Source of the DNA: Novakomyces olei
Taxonomy: Eukaryota > Ascomycota > Novakomycetes > Novakomycetales > Novakomycetaceae
Direction of reading: 5' to 3'
Assembly: GCA_016906335.1 (NCBI GenBank)
Contig: JADEYG010000012.1
Span: forward strand, 806,501 to 870,500
DNA: 64,000 nucleotides
This document shows, piece after piece, positions 1-10,399 of the stretch. Position 1 is the first letter of the stretch. Each line of letters begins with the position of its first letter. Made by a program: the position numbers and the translations under genes. The notes under the pieces are model-generated. The model had not been told where the DNA came from. It searched no databases and worked only from the letters and a program-made list of their open reading frames with translations.

Positions 1-1029
1 TCTGAGATTATGACTACTGACGTAATCACGGCGCCACAAGGGATCACGTTGGAGAAGGCGAACAACATTCTGCGCCAGTCCAAGAAGGGCAAATTGCCCA
101 TTGTCGATGATAAAGGCAATCTGCGATCATTGCTAGCTCGAAGCGATCTCATGAAGAATCTTAACTTTCCATTGGCCAGCAAATTGCCTGACAGCAAACA
201 GCTTATTTGCGGAGCTGCCGTGGGCACACGGCCGGACGATAAAGATCGGCTGGCTCTTTTGGTAGAGGCCGGCTTGGATATTGTTGTGCTGGACTCCTCC
301 AACGGAGACTCTGTCTTCCAAGTGGAAATGATAGAATGGATTAAACGCACTTTCCCTCAGCTCGATGTTATTGCCGGCAACGTGGTCACTCGACAGCAAG
401 CTGCCCGACTGATTCAGGCCGGGGCCGATGGATTGCGTATCGGTATGGGCTCTGGTAGTGCCTGTATCACACAGGAAGTTATGGCTTGTGGTCGGCCTCA
501 GGGCACAGCCGTCTTCCAAGTCTGTGAATTTGCTTCCCGGTTCGGAGTGCCCTGTATTGCTGATGGCGGTATTCAAAACGTGGGCCATATGGTAAAGGCA
601 CTTGCTCTCGGAGCCAGTACGGTTATGATGGGCGGTCTTTTGGCAGGGACTCAAGAATCCCCTGGCGAGTACTATATCCGTGACGGTCAGCGCTACAAGG
701 CCTACCGGGGAATGGGCAGTATTGCCGCTATGGAGGGTACCAAGACTACGGAAAATGCCGCTACCGGCCGTTACTTTTCTGAGGACGATGTGGTGCGTGT
801 GGCCCAGGGAGTCAGTGGACTAGTGGCAGACAAAGGCTCCCTGTCCCGTTTTATTCCATACTTGTACACGGGCATTCAGCACGCTTTGCAGGATGCTGGA
901 GCGCAGGGCGTTACCGAGTTTCAGGTGCGGGTCTTAAACGGTGACCAGCGGTTCGAACTGCGTAGCAGTGCTGCCCTGCGGGAGGGAGATATTGTTGGAT
1001 TTGCGACATACGAAAAGCGACTTTATTAG
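1..1029 (+). CDS. Inosine-5'-monophosphate dehydrogenase, 3' part
   Basis: The gene enters open from the left edge, so its start and N-terminus lie outside. The reading frame starts at base 1, and the ATG at base 10 is internal. IMPDH oxidises IMP to XMP with NAD+, the rate-limiting cytosolic step of GTP synthesis. The fragment begins in the second CBS repeat ([17 protein letters not shown]). It then shows the barrel strand VLDSSNGDS, the catalytic loop with Cys at bases 463-465 before [12 protein letters not shown], the IMP-binding [11 protein letters not shown] and STVMMGG, the flap YRGMGS, and the C-terminal YEKRLY. Two conserved positions are unusual. The residue before the catalytic Cys is Ala (bases 460-462), where fungi and animals usually have Ile. 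The usual EGG of the potassium site reads EGD (Asp codon 988-990). No intron in this part. Assignment is very secure. Confidence 0.97.
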   Translation, partial: SEIMTTDVITAPQGITLEKANNILRQSKKGKLPIVDDKGNLRSLLARSDLMKNLNFPLASKLPDSKQLICGAAVGTRPDDKDRLALLVEAGLDIVVLDSSNGDSVFQVEMIEWIKRTFPQLDVIAGNVVTRQQAARLIQAGADGLRIGMGSGSACITQEVMACGRPQGTAVFQVCEFASRFGVPCIADGGIQNVGHMVKALALGASTVMMGGLLAGTQESPGEYYIRDGQRYKAYRGMGSIAAMEGTKTTENAATGRYFSEDDVVRVAQGVSGLVADKGSLSRFIPYLYTGIQHALQDAGAQGVTEFQVRVLNGDQRFELRSSAALREGDIVGFATYEKRLY

Positions 1030-1368
1030 GTGATTGCAATAGAATGGTAATAGTAATAATATTATAGTAATAATAACGTAGCGATAATGATCTTGAAATC
1101 GCAATGATTGAGCAATAAGTTGGGCAATAATAGTAGATGCTGGAAAGAATTTTGAAAATATATAGACAGATTTTGACCCTAACCCTGACCCAGTTTGTCA
1201 TTAGATATTAGGCAGTAATTGAGGCAATCGTTAAACTAAACTCTGAATGTTCAAAGGCACATCTATAATCCAGCAAATACAGATACAAACAAGGCACTAT
1301 TGCTGACTTCTCTGGCAACCAAGTCTGCATGCAAAATTATAACTGTTGAAGCGCCATGTTTGGCCGGC
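1030..1368. other. Convergent spacer with telomere-like motif
   Basis: AT-rich stretch between two convergent genes. Bases 1178-1187 read CCCTAACCCT, one and a half telomere-like units. No coding signal is seen. Confidence 0.6.
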
Positions 1369-2754
1369 CTATGTGTAAAAAATCTGTGCACTTAATATGC
1401 CAGAGTTGTCTGGCCTCAGCTGCACCCAATGCGCACTGAATCCCTCGGGAAACACAAACGTTGCAATGGTCGAGTCATTGTCCCATTGCAATTTCTTATA
1501 CAGCCCAAACTCACCGTGTCCGAGAGCATCGACTTCAATGTCGACAGACGTGATGTCAGACGGTCCATGCTTTTGCACGTGCAAACATTTATGATCAAAG
1601 TTAGTCATAAGGTAGGGATCAGAGGCCTGATTTTCCTTCACTTTGGTCTGCCACCAGGGCCCACCCCAGCCTTTTGGTTTACCAAAAGACCACAGGTCGT
1701 CAGTTTTACCAAAAAACATGTTAGACTGGGGCTCTGCAGTGTAAGGGTTGAGGCCGTCGCTCGGAGAAGCATTATCTGCTCCAGCAACAAACAGACCCTG
1801 CCAGGAACAAAAATCTCCCAGGACATTGAGGTGCGTTGAGATCGGCCTCACACCCCAGATACGTCCGCCATACGCCCATGGCGAGAGCTCATAATACATT
1901 CCGTGCGCATCCATGAGAAGACGCTCATGCTCGACCTCCCTAATGCGCGGCCATTCAGTCTGCCATTTGTGATCAAAGCAATGAGAAGCTTTGGGCAGTC
2001 TGTAAAGAGTCCATTTCTTATCAGCGTTTGTGAAGACGTATAACAAAGCTGAAGCTTGATCCCAGCCCAAGGCGAACATGGTGCCGCCAAAGGTCAGTCT
2101 GCCTCCGAGTCCAACAAAGGGAGACTTTGATATTATTGTCCAGTCTTTCCCGTCCCATTCAGCCAAACGGCCCCGTGACTGTTTACGAGCCCAATCGCCT
2201 TCATCGTACTCATTGGAGCAAACCACAAGCCGATCGAAGCACGAATAGCAGTCCTTGTAGTGTACTTTCCATTCTCCCTCAGTTTCCAGTTGGTCATTCA
2301 AATCAAACAGAGGTGCGCACTCCAACGTTATCACATTCAGCTCCCAAAGGACGCCCTCCATTGTGAGCACATAAACATGACTATCGGGTTTAGTAAGGTG
2401 GGCACATGTACCGCACAGTCTTTCGGGTTGCAGTTTGGGGACAAGACGGATTTCGTGCTTTTCAGAAATGACGTAGGGGCCAAGTACGAGTGAATTCGTG
2501 GGGAAATGGATGTATCGATTGGCATAAGTGCCATCGATGCCCAGTGTCTGTTGCACAATTTCCATTGAAAAATCAGGCGAAATTCGTCTCAGACTTACCC
2601 CTGCACCACTTTGCGCCTTGTGGGAGTTGTAACACTGAACGTACAGAAACCCATTCCACGGCATTAAACTGCCTATGCCGATTTCTGAGCGTGGCGGACC
2701 CAGGCTGGCGACCTGCGTCAGCGAAGGAAAAATCCCCGATACATTCAACGGCAT
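1369..2754 (-). CDS. Uncharacterised 461-aa protein resembling a bacterial family
   Basis: Single open frame, ATG at 2754, no intron. No signal peptide or membrane segment is evident. The protein is rich in Trp and aromatics, with blocks such as MPWNGFLYVQCYN, GTYANRYIH, LTMEGVLWEL, LAEWDGKDW, FALGWDQASALLYVF, TEWPRIREVEHERLLMDAHG and WGVRPISTHL. The evenly spaced strand-turn-strand blocks suggest a beta-propeller (inference). From memory, the combination GTYANR, TEWPRIREVE and RPISTHL occurs in uncharacterised proteins of Planctomycetes, Verrucomicrobia and Bacteroidetes. I know no function for them. A plausible horizontal acquisition. It converges on the IMPDH gene, and the upstream spacer of almost 1 kb is long for this region. 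Coding is secure; function is unknown. Confidence 0.85.
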   Translation of the reverse strand: MPLNVSGIFPSLTQVASLGPPRSEIGIGSLMPWNGFLYVQCYNSHKAQSGAGVSLRRISPDFSMEIVQQTLGIDGTYANRYIHFPTNSLVLGPYVISEKHEIRLVPKLQPERLCGTCAHLTKPDSHVYVLTMEGVLWELNVITLECAPLFDLNDQLETEGEWKVHYKDCYSCFDRLVVCSNEYDEGDWARKQSRGRLAEWDGKDWTIISKSPFVGLGGRLTFGGTMFALGWDQASALLYVFTNADKKWTLYRLPKASHCFDHKWQTEWPRIREVEHERLLMDAHGMYYELSPWAYGGRIWGVRPISTHLNVLGDFCSWQGLFVAGADNASPSDGLNPYTAEPQSNMFFGKTDDLWSFGKPKGWGGPWWQTKVKENQASDPYLMTNFDHKCLHVQKHGPSDITSVDIEVDALGHGEFGLYKKLQWDNDSTIATFVFPEGFSAHWVQLRPDNSGILSAQIFYT

Positions 2755-3728
2755 AACGAGACAAGATTCGTATTACAGTCGTGGCAATTGCACAAAAGGT
2801 ACCACCGTCTCTGCACAGTGTATCGTAATTGACCGAATCCTCACGATAAATCGAGGAATTAGGTATAACCAGTAAATTAGGGAAAAGTACAATATTATAA
2901 TAATATTGTTATAACAATAATTGTAGAATAATTATAAAATCGTGAAACTTTTAATGATAGTAAGTTGTGCTCGCAGAAAAGGCGGGCAATCGGGAGCAAA
3001 TAGCAAAACAAAAGAATCTGTCTAATGTCAGGAGAAGCAGTATACAAAAGTCTGCATTACCCTTGGTTTAAGTTGGCTTATTTATACACATTATTATGCA
3101 CGATGTATGGCGGAGATATTGTCACCCGCTTTACCCGCATTTATGTGGGGAAACACAGTTCCAACGTGGGCGGGCGTTTGGTTTGATTGGTCATTAGTGT
3201 ATTGAACCCGTAAAATCCCAATTTACCGGCAAAAAGTGCGGGTATCGGATATCGGCCAACAGTAAATGTATTCATCCACGCTGTTTGCGATTCTGCGTGT
3301 CGCTCTTGCTATTTTGACGTCTTGAAAAGGAGATAATTAATAATAGCAGCACAATAGTCTAAACTTTTAATTTTAAGCCCTTGGAATACGCGGGGAAATG
3401 GGTCTAAACAATTTTAGCATAGTTGCTACCATGAAAGCTTGCGCTGCTCATATCTTTGTTGCAGACTTCCATGGCAAAAGAAAGGCGCGGCCAATACGCC
3501 AGCATCTGGGGCACATATAACCTCAATGAGCCTTATCTGATCCACGTAACGTAATCCTGCGTGCAAAGCTACTTGTGAATATTTTCTGCGTTGCTATACG
3601 GATCTTCCATAATATCAGCAATATATCGTCATATCAAACGAATCATTTGATAAACAATCTTCCCATTACTTTCACATGAACTTGTCTTTGCCGGTGGTCA
3701 TCTTTGTTGAGCGCGGCAATGATTCAAA
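2755..3728. other. Divergent spacer, 974 bases
   Basis: AT-rich DNA between the starts of two divergent genes. It holds short A/T runs near 2885-2940 and no convincing open frame or RNA gene. It should contain both promoters, but no clear TATA box is seen. Confidence 0.5.
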
Positions 3729-4691
3729 ATGCGAACTTTATGGTTTTACCTACTGGCGTCTACATCATTGGCAAGGCAAATACCCGTGCAAGATAAAAGC
3801 CATGAATTAGTACTGGAGCGTAGGGTATTTTCAGTGGCCGATATCCATGGAGATTTTGAGCATACGGTTGTTCTACTGGAAAAGGCTGGAGTTATATCAG
3901 ATTCTAGTCCTTTAAATTGGACAGCAGGCAACGCGACACTCGTACAGACTGGCGATATTGTAGACCGTGGGCCTGACACACGAATCCTGTTTTCCTGGTT
4001 ACGCGATCTGAGCGTGGTGGCCTCTTTGTATGGTGGATCTATCGTTCATTTGTTAGGCAACCATGAATTCATGAATGCAATGGGTGACTGGCGCTACGTT
4101 TCCCAACAAGACCTACTCTCCTTTCCCCAGCCGCACAAAAAATCTCGTCAAATTGAGTTTAGCCACTGTGGCACTATTGGACTTGATTTCTTGCACAATT
4201 ATCAGCTCAGTTATCTCGATCCTATAGGCGTTTTCTTCATTCACGCAGGCTTGACTGCAGAATGGGCAAAACGCGGAGACTACAACTCTCTGAGCCGAGC
4301 TTTTATGGCACATTTACTCGAGGGCCATCACGATCGCGAACGCTGGCCGCTTCAATTTCAGAAATTTTATTCTGCCGACGGCCCATTATGGTATCGAGGA
4401 TACAGTACTCAGCCAGAACCGGTCGCTTGCATAGAAGCAGAAGATGTTCTAGACCGTTTGGGTGCATCAATGATGGTCGTTGGCCACACTATTAATATGG
4501 AGTACGTTGTATCTCGGTGTGAGGGCAAAATACTTGCTATTGATACCGGGCTTTCTGCCGCCATTGGTGGGCGGGGCTGCGTTATTGAACTGCAAAAGTT
4601 CGAGGGTCACAAAAATTTGCGAATTATTGCCTACTATGACAATGAAACAGTCATTCTGCAGCCAGGGCCAAGCAAAGCTGATGTTTTTTAA
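3729..4691 (+). CDS. Shewanella-like (SLP/Shelph) metallophosphatase, secretory
   Basis: Single open frame of 320 aa. The PPP-type phosphoesterase motifs are all present and in order: ADIHGD (about residues 36-41), GDIVDRG, GNHE, IHAGL and VGHT, followed by an AIDTG block. These residues bind two metal ions in the PPP fold. The GDIVDRG/GNHE spacing with a small C-terminal part fits the bacterial-like SLP group rather than PP1/PP2A. The N-terminus has a hydrophobic stretch (FYLLASTSLA) followed by a likely cleavage region, so the enzyme probably enters the secretory pathway. That is typical of eukaryotic SLP1-like members. Known SLP proteins act on phosphoproteins; the substrate here is unknown. 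Family call is firm, localisation is inference. Confidence 0.88.
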   Translation: MRTLWFYLLASTSLARQIPVQDKSHELVLERRVFSVADIHGDFEHTVVLLEKAGVISDSSPLNWTAGNATLVQTGDIVDRGPDTRILFSWLRDLSVVASLYGGSIVHLLGNHEFMNAMGDWRYVSQQDLLSFPQPHKKSRQIEFSHCGTIGLDFLHNYQLSYLDPIGVFFIHAGLTAEWAKRGDYNSLSRAFMAHLLEGHHDRERWPLQFQKFYSADGPLWYRGYSTQPEPVACIEAEDVLDRLGASMMVVGHTINMEYVVSRCEGKILAIDTGLSAAIGGRGCVIELQKFEGHKNLRIIAYYDNETVILQPGPSKADVF

Positions 4692-5795
4692 AGATTTAGT
4701 CTTTATAAGGATGGATTTGAAGCGATTTGTCTCGCTGTGGTCCATTAAATTAAAAATATAGAGGCTATCGGGCAACTAGGCGCTATAGATTAGAGGAGAT
4801 TTAGCTTTTGAATAATTGGAAAAGGCGTTGTGGGACTCTGCATTATAGTATGGGCATAGAACGAACGAGTATACCAATAAGATTAAACTGTATTCGCGGG
4901 TTAGGGTTTATTTTCTGAATAAACCGACATGATACTAGACTCGAATGTTTTTTGAAGTAATATTAACCTATAAACAATTTTAATAATGATAAATCTTCAA
5001 ACGCGATTCAACGCCAGCATCTAACGAGCTCGTTTGAAAGATCAAGCATTTGCCCCCATTTGAAAATCAAGTTCTTTGCAAATTGATGGGGTCATTTCTT
5101 TTTCTCTCTCAAGTGAGCTGGTTAGTGCTCTTACTTACGAGAAGGAGAGTATCCATTTTTTGCAAGATTGTCGCACACGACTGCTCATTCGCTCTTTGCT
5201 ACCAGCTGGCGGCGCGATAGGAAACTGGGCGTTCTGTTCAACCTGTCGTAGTGAGCACTCTATACAATATGTATTTTACTTGCTATAAAAACTGTGTCTC
5301 ATAGTTCACACTTGTGCAAGGATTGACCATCATGGCCTTTCACCTTTTCTACACGAGTGTGACTCCAATCACACATACATATCGACACTATGGTTATAAT
5401 ACTGACAAATTTAAATTGTAGGCGTCCTATATAATATCATGTTGTGAACAATTAGAGCCGATCCTGTACAGCCGTCCAAGATGTCAAGCCCTGTGCAGCT
5501 GCAGCGGCGCATATTCGTATATTCTTTTGCAAATTATATGGCCGAGGCACTATATAATAAAAAGATAAGAAACATTATAGAACTAAAAAATAAAAATAAA
5601 ATAAAACTGTTTCACGTACATTAATTTACGGATCCTCGTATTTCATGTGCAACAGAAGGCAGATACATTACTTTGAACGAGTTCAATATGCCAACTCTCA
5701 GATTCAGTGAAATTGGAGACAATGCTTTATTCATTTAGAAAACCCTAACTAGCTTATATATTACCAGAGCAACAAAATCACAAGCCCAAAGCATC
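4692..5795. other. Intergenic spacer, 1.1 kb
   Basis: AT-rich, between two genes on the same strand. A TTAGGGTTTA motif lies at 4901-4910 and AACCCTAAC at 5741-5749. Several short open frames (for example around 5076-5288) have no coding character. Nothing else is seen. Confidence 0.5.
5741..5749 (+). promoter_or_regulatory. Telobox-like promoter motif (AACCCTAAC)
   Basis: Lies 47 bases before the coactosin ATG. Such CCCTAA boxes are bound by Tbf1/Teb1-type Myb factors in fungi. The regulatory role here is inferred from position only. Confidence 0.4.
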
Positions 5796-6443
5796 ATGGC
5801 CGACGTTTCTGACCCGAAGATTGTGGAAGGTAGCATTGAGATCAATTGGTATAACGTAATACTGATGCGCTCAAATAGCATACAATGATGTCCGTGACGA
5901 TAAGTCCGAGACCAATTGGTACGTTTATGTTTTGGGAAAGTACTCGGTTCCGATCGTACTAACGCGCCAAAAGGCTGTTGCTCAATTACGAAAGCGATAA
6001 AAGCAACAAGCTAGAACTTGCGGCTACGGGTAAAGCGTATTTGTTCTTCCATATTTTACTATGCTACAATGGCTTCGTCGTGAATTGTTTTTATCGTGAA
6101 GACTGACAATTGGGCGTTCAACGCCGTTACAGGTTCCGGAGGCATCTCAGAACTACGGGAGAAACTTGAGCCGACTCAAGCACAGTACGCTTATGTGCGC
6201 GTGACCTATGCAAATGACAAAGAATCACAGCGTGTCAAATTTATTCTTTTAGTATGGATTGGTGAAAACACTAAAGTTATGAGGAAAGCCCGTATTTCCG
6301 TTCACGCCACAGATGTGAAAAACGTCTTACGCATCTTTAGCATTGATGTGCCCGCCAGCACACTCTCTGATGTAAACGAGGATGCTATTGTCAAAAGACT
6401 TCGCTCGGCTGGCGGTGCGAGTTATTCGTTCTACTCATCATAG
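5796..6443 (+). CDS. Coactosin-like actin-binding protein
   Basis: Four exons: 5796-5829, 5879-5918, 5974-6029, 6133-6443, giving 146 aa. Introns are 49, 55 and 103 bases; the second has a perfect TACTAAC branch point at 5957-5963. The product is a single ADF-homology domain protein. It begins MADVSDPKIVEAYNDVRDD, continues NWLLLNYES and ATGSGGISELREKL, has the VKFILLVWIGE core and ends with GGASYSFYSS. Coactosin binds F-actin and antagonises capping in the cytoplasm. Length and all blocks match the family. The third junction (ACG G / GT TCC) is chosen because it restores the TGSGG turn. An alternative acceptor would add TDNWAFN-like residues that the family lacks. Its stop is only 12 bases from the stop of the opposing gene. 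Confidence 0.92.
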
Positions 6444-6455
6444 AATTGGTTTTAA

Positions 6456-7815
6456 TTAAAATATGTCTAAAGCAGAAATGACACGCGTCTTGTCATCTTG
6501 TTCATAGTCTAATGCTGTTCTTGTCGCTCGGTGAAGGGCAATATTTTCATCTTGTCCACCTAAAAGCGATAATGCTGCACTGCGCCAAAGGCTGATAATA
6601 GCTTTCAGTTCGTGAATGTGCAGAAACGGGGTATCATCGAAAGCTTTTTCTCGCCATTTGTCAAATGCGGACGCTGATTGAACCAGCTCGGTCCATTTGT
6701 GCCGAAAGTCAGGCATCGTCTCGTTAAATGTTCCGATGGCGCCGGCCTTGAGCGCCAATGCTACGTCCTTCAGACTATCGAAACGATAGGGCAAAAGCAA
6801 GTAATCAACATCAGCTGAATCTTTATGTACAGAGAGTAGGCGACGACGAATGTACTTTGGCATGATTTCGCAAAGTGTATGCTCAATATCTGTAAGCTGA
6901 GAAAGAAGCTGAGCATTGTCCTTTATAAGTTCAGAGTTTCTGCTAGTTTCACTCAGAATGCTGTGATTGTTTTCACGCTCATCTCCCACAGTGCTTGTAC
7001 TAATTGACCTCGATTTTTCCTCCGCCACATCAGGAACACTCTTGACCTGAACAGCTGGCTCTTCCAGTTCGCCGTCAATTTCCATTGCCTGATCATTTGC
7101 AGCCTCATCTCCTACATGCTTTGACGATGCAAATTCTTTGCGCAAACTCTCGATGAGATGTGTGACTGTTTGCGCATCCGCAGAGTCGCGTACAGCAATG
7201 CCCTCCGTCATCGTTTGGTTGCCCAGATTGCGGTCATTTGTCAGCAGTATCACCAGCCTGCCTTCTCGCTGAGACAGGAAGCTATTGTCAGTAACAAAGA
7301 AATTAAAGTAGGCAAAAACAAAACAGAAATCTAGATTATAGAACGAAGCAAAAGCAAAGGGCAAATTACATGCAGCAATCCATAATTGCCTGATCGTGCT
7401 TGAGGGATGAGTCAATACGCTGATTGCTGCGCTGACCCAACAGCCCCACATGATGCTCCCGAAGAGTCTCGTAGACGTACCGGATCGCCCTTCTCGCTAG
7501 CACGCCCACATCTCCCGCAGCAGAGGCAGCCACATTTTTCAGCGCGTCCAGCTCGTGAAACACAGCGATAGGTATCACAACTGCCGCATTATTTGCCGCA
7601 CAAATATCAACAAGCTGCCGGATAAGCGCGAGCTTTAATAGCATAAAGTTTGTGTCCACTACGAACGCGACTCCGTACGAGCTCGTGCCCTCGCTCTCAG
7701 GCATAACCACATCTTGTGCATAATTTGACGGCTGATGACGAGCGTTGCTGATGACGGACGATACCGTGTTGATGACGTTGGCGTCATCAACATCCATAGA
7801 CTCGTCATACTCCAT
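6456..7815 (-). CDS. SWT1: SWT1-like PIN-domain endoribonuclease
   Basis: Two exons, 7370-7815 and 6456-7281 (88-base intron), 423 aa. The PIN domain occupies about residues 45-185. FVVDTNFML carries the first catalytic Asp, followed by IPIAVFHELDALK, DQAIMDCC, and after the intron VILLTNDRNLGNQ with the last acidic cluster. The junction chosen (AT/C) yields DCCIFLSQREGRL, colinear with SWT1 proteins. Swt1 is a nuclear endonuclease that clears defective mRNPs near the nuclear pore. The C-terminal half (from about residue 200) is predicted helical, with an acidic linker containing KSRSIST. It converges with coactosin, 12 bases apart. Family is well supported by the PIN motif order; orthology is inferred. 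Confidence 0.85.
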
Positions 7816-8119
7816 CTGACTGCTTCATCGCTGATAACGCTAGAGCGCTTTTATCATACTGGATTTTATTTGCTATACTATATTGAATCAAATATTGAAT
7901 CAATCTGAATAAATTACTTTCTCCTATTTTCCTGTATCATATAAATGTATCAAAATTAGCTGAATTATTTCCAACATACAGTACTCGCCTAATTTTCCAT
8001 CTTTTATTTTTCTACTCTCATATTTTTCTACTCTCATATTTTTCTACTCTTAATTTCCTAGCTTTTATTTATTATTTTTGTTTTAATTGATTTTTTTTTC
8101 AAAAGCAAAAAGCTCAACA
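7816..8119. repeat. Divergent spacer with 16-base tandem repeat
   Basis: Pyrimidine-rich spacer between divergent SWT1 and malic enzyme genes. About three copies of ATTTTTCTACTCTCAT lie at roughly 8008-8051, followed by T runs up to the malic enzyme start. The T-rich tract may serve as its promoter element (inference). Confidence 0.55.
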
Positions 8120-10062
8120 ATGCTGCAGACGCGGATCAGCCGACGAGTGACTCCCAAATGCTTTATCAGGCGTGGAGCCGCGTCAAGTGCAAAAGGCAGT
8201 CCAGCACTGCGCGCTGTTGGCCCTCGCGACTGTGCATTGGAGGGAAAAGAATTGCTAAATTCGCCTCAGTTTAATAAAGGCAGTGCCTTCAATAACGAGG
8301 AACGTTACCGCTTCCGACTGAATGGACTACTGCCACCACACGTGCATACGCTTGAAATGCAGGTATATTGCTAATCTTTTGAGCTTCTTTTGAGTTTCTA
8401 ATTGCAATTCATAATACTCATTTCAAACAGGTCGACCGCGCGTACAACCAGTTTACCGCTCTCCAAGACAATTTGGCAAAGAACGAATTTCTCACGAGCA
8501 TGCGCGAGCAGAATGAGGTGCTGTTCTTCCGCCTTTTAAGCAACCATATCAAGGAAATGCTGCCTATTATCTACACGCCTACAGCTGGCGAGCGTATCGC
8601 ACATTACTCGGAATTGTTTAGGCGACCAGAAGGCCTCTTTCTCAATCTCGAGTTCAATACCAAAGACGATATCCTCGACAAGATTGCTTACTGGGGCGGT
8701 GAGGACGATATAGACTATATCATTGTCACGGACAGCGAGGGCATTTTGGGAATTGGTGATCAAGGTGTGGGCGGAATAGGCATTAGCGTAGCTAAAGCCG
8801 GCCTTATGACGCTCTGTGCGGGCGTCCACCCGCACCGTGTTCTCCCCGTGGTCCTTGATGTGGGCACAGACAACGACGATCTGCTTTCAAACGAATTATA
8901 TATGGGTCTTCGGCGTAGACGTGCTCGCGGAACTGAGTATGATGATTTCGTGCATAACTGTATTGAAGCCTTTATGGAACGCTTCCCCAAGGCAGTTATC
9001 CATTTCGAGGATTTCGGTCTTAAAAACGCAAAACGATTACTCGATTTCTACAACGATAAGCATTGTGTGTTTAACGACGATATCCAGGGCACTGGAGCCG
9101 TTACGCTTGCTGCCATTACTAGTGCTGCTCTGGTAACAGAGCAGCAAAGAAAGGACATGAAGTATGTAATTTTTGGTGCTGGTTCAGCCGGTATGGGCAT
9201 TGCCAATCAGCTTAAAGAGGCCATGATCATGGACGGGTTAAGCAGCGAGCAGGCAGTCTCACAGATATACCTTGTAGACTCGCTCGGTCTCCTGTTAGAA
9301 TCGCACCATGACTATTTAACCCCGGCACAGAGGCCTTTTGCTAAATCAATCAGCGAGTTTAAATCGCTGATTCGTGGTGTTGCGCCTATTCGGCTACTGG
9401 ATGCAATTAAGCAGGTTAAACCCAATGTCTTACTTGGCTGTTCCGGCCAGCCAAACCAATTTACGGAGGAAGTTGTCCGTGAAATGGCCTCGCATGTAGA
9501 AAGGCCTATTATTCTGCCGCTATCAAACCCGACACGACTGGCAGAAGGCAAACCAGCAGATTTAATTCGATGGACAGACGGGCGTGCTCTTGTAGCAACA
9601 GGTTCTCCCTTCCCTCCTGCAGAATACAAGGGCCAAAAGTTTTTCATTGCCGAGTCCAATAATGCTCTGGTCTACCCCGGTATTGGCCTAGGCTGTGTCC
9701 TTTCCCGAGCCAGTCAGCTTACACCGGCTATGATAAAATCGGCAGCGGATGCTTTGGCGTCTGACTCGCCTGCTTTAGCCGATGCTAAACTGGGTCTATT
9801 ACCGGACGTGAAGTACGTGAGGGAAATTAGTTTCAAAGTGGCCATGGCGGTTATAAAGAAGGCAGTAGAAGAAGGAGTTGCCGACCAAGTGCGACACTGC
9901 GAAGGTGAGACGGTTGTTATTCCTGTGGAAGACGATCACGAGCTCGCAAAGTGGGTGAGCATGCAGCTCTGGGTGCCAAAGTATAGGCAGCTCAGGAAAG
10001 TTGAACGGGATACAGCCAGCCCGGCGGCGAGAGGTGAGACGGGTATTGGTAGAGTCCGCTAG
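8120..10062 (+). CDS. Malic enzyme, mitochondrial
   Basis: Two exons, 8120-8362 and 8431-10062 (68-base intron), 624 aa. It decarboxylates malate to pyruvate using NAD(P)+. The start at 8120 gives an Arg-rich presequence (MLQTRISRRV, CFIRRG), fitting import into mitochondria. Landmarks in order: YTPTAGE with the catalytic Tyr, IGDQGVGGIGI, HFEDFGLKNA, FNDDIQGTGAVTLA, the nucleotide fold GAGSAGMGIA, LPLSNPT, ATGSPFPP and NALVYPGIGLG. The family is usually 540-620 residues; this one has a short extra C-terminal tail rich in Arg, Gly and Ala. Cofactor preference (NAD or NADP) cannot be decided by eye. Very secure family call. Confidence 0.97.
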
Positions 10063-10399
10063 AAGAGGCAGCGAAAGTTGGACTGAATAGAAAAGACAAA
10101 ATATAGAGATTGAGTGAAGGAATCAGCGACGCACAAAAAAGTATGAAAGCGTCAGGGTTAGGGTTTAGAGAAAGAAGAAGAAATGTATAGAGTAATGTAT
10201 AGAATAACGCAGGGTAGAGTTGTGCAAAGCACGAGGGACAGCAGTTGAAGAGTACTTTATAGAGACGCACTTTACGATTAATAAACTTGTTTCTGTCAGT
10301 TATTGCGCAAAGATTGCACTCAAGTCTTGTAAAAAAATGATATGGTGAATTCCTTGCTGATAGTGTACAGTGCAATCAGATATTATCTAAGCCCATTTT
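10063..10399. other. Convergent spacer with telomere-like motif
   Basis: Between the convergent malic enzyme and OXA1 genes. AGGGTTAGGGTTT lies at about 10154-10166. Nothing else recognisable is seen. Confidence 0.55.

Noticed and set aside
133-654. 173-codon open frame on the minus strand inside IMPDH
   Set aside because: Antisense shadow of a conserved gene; composition rich in His, Ser and Thr without family features.
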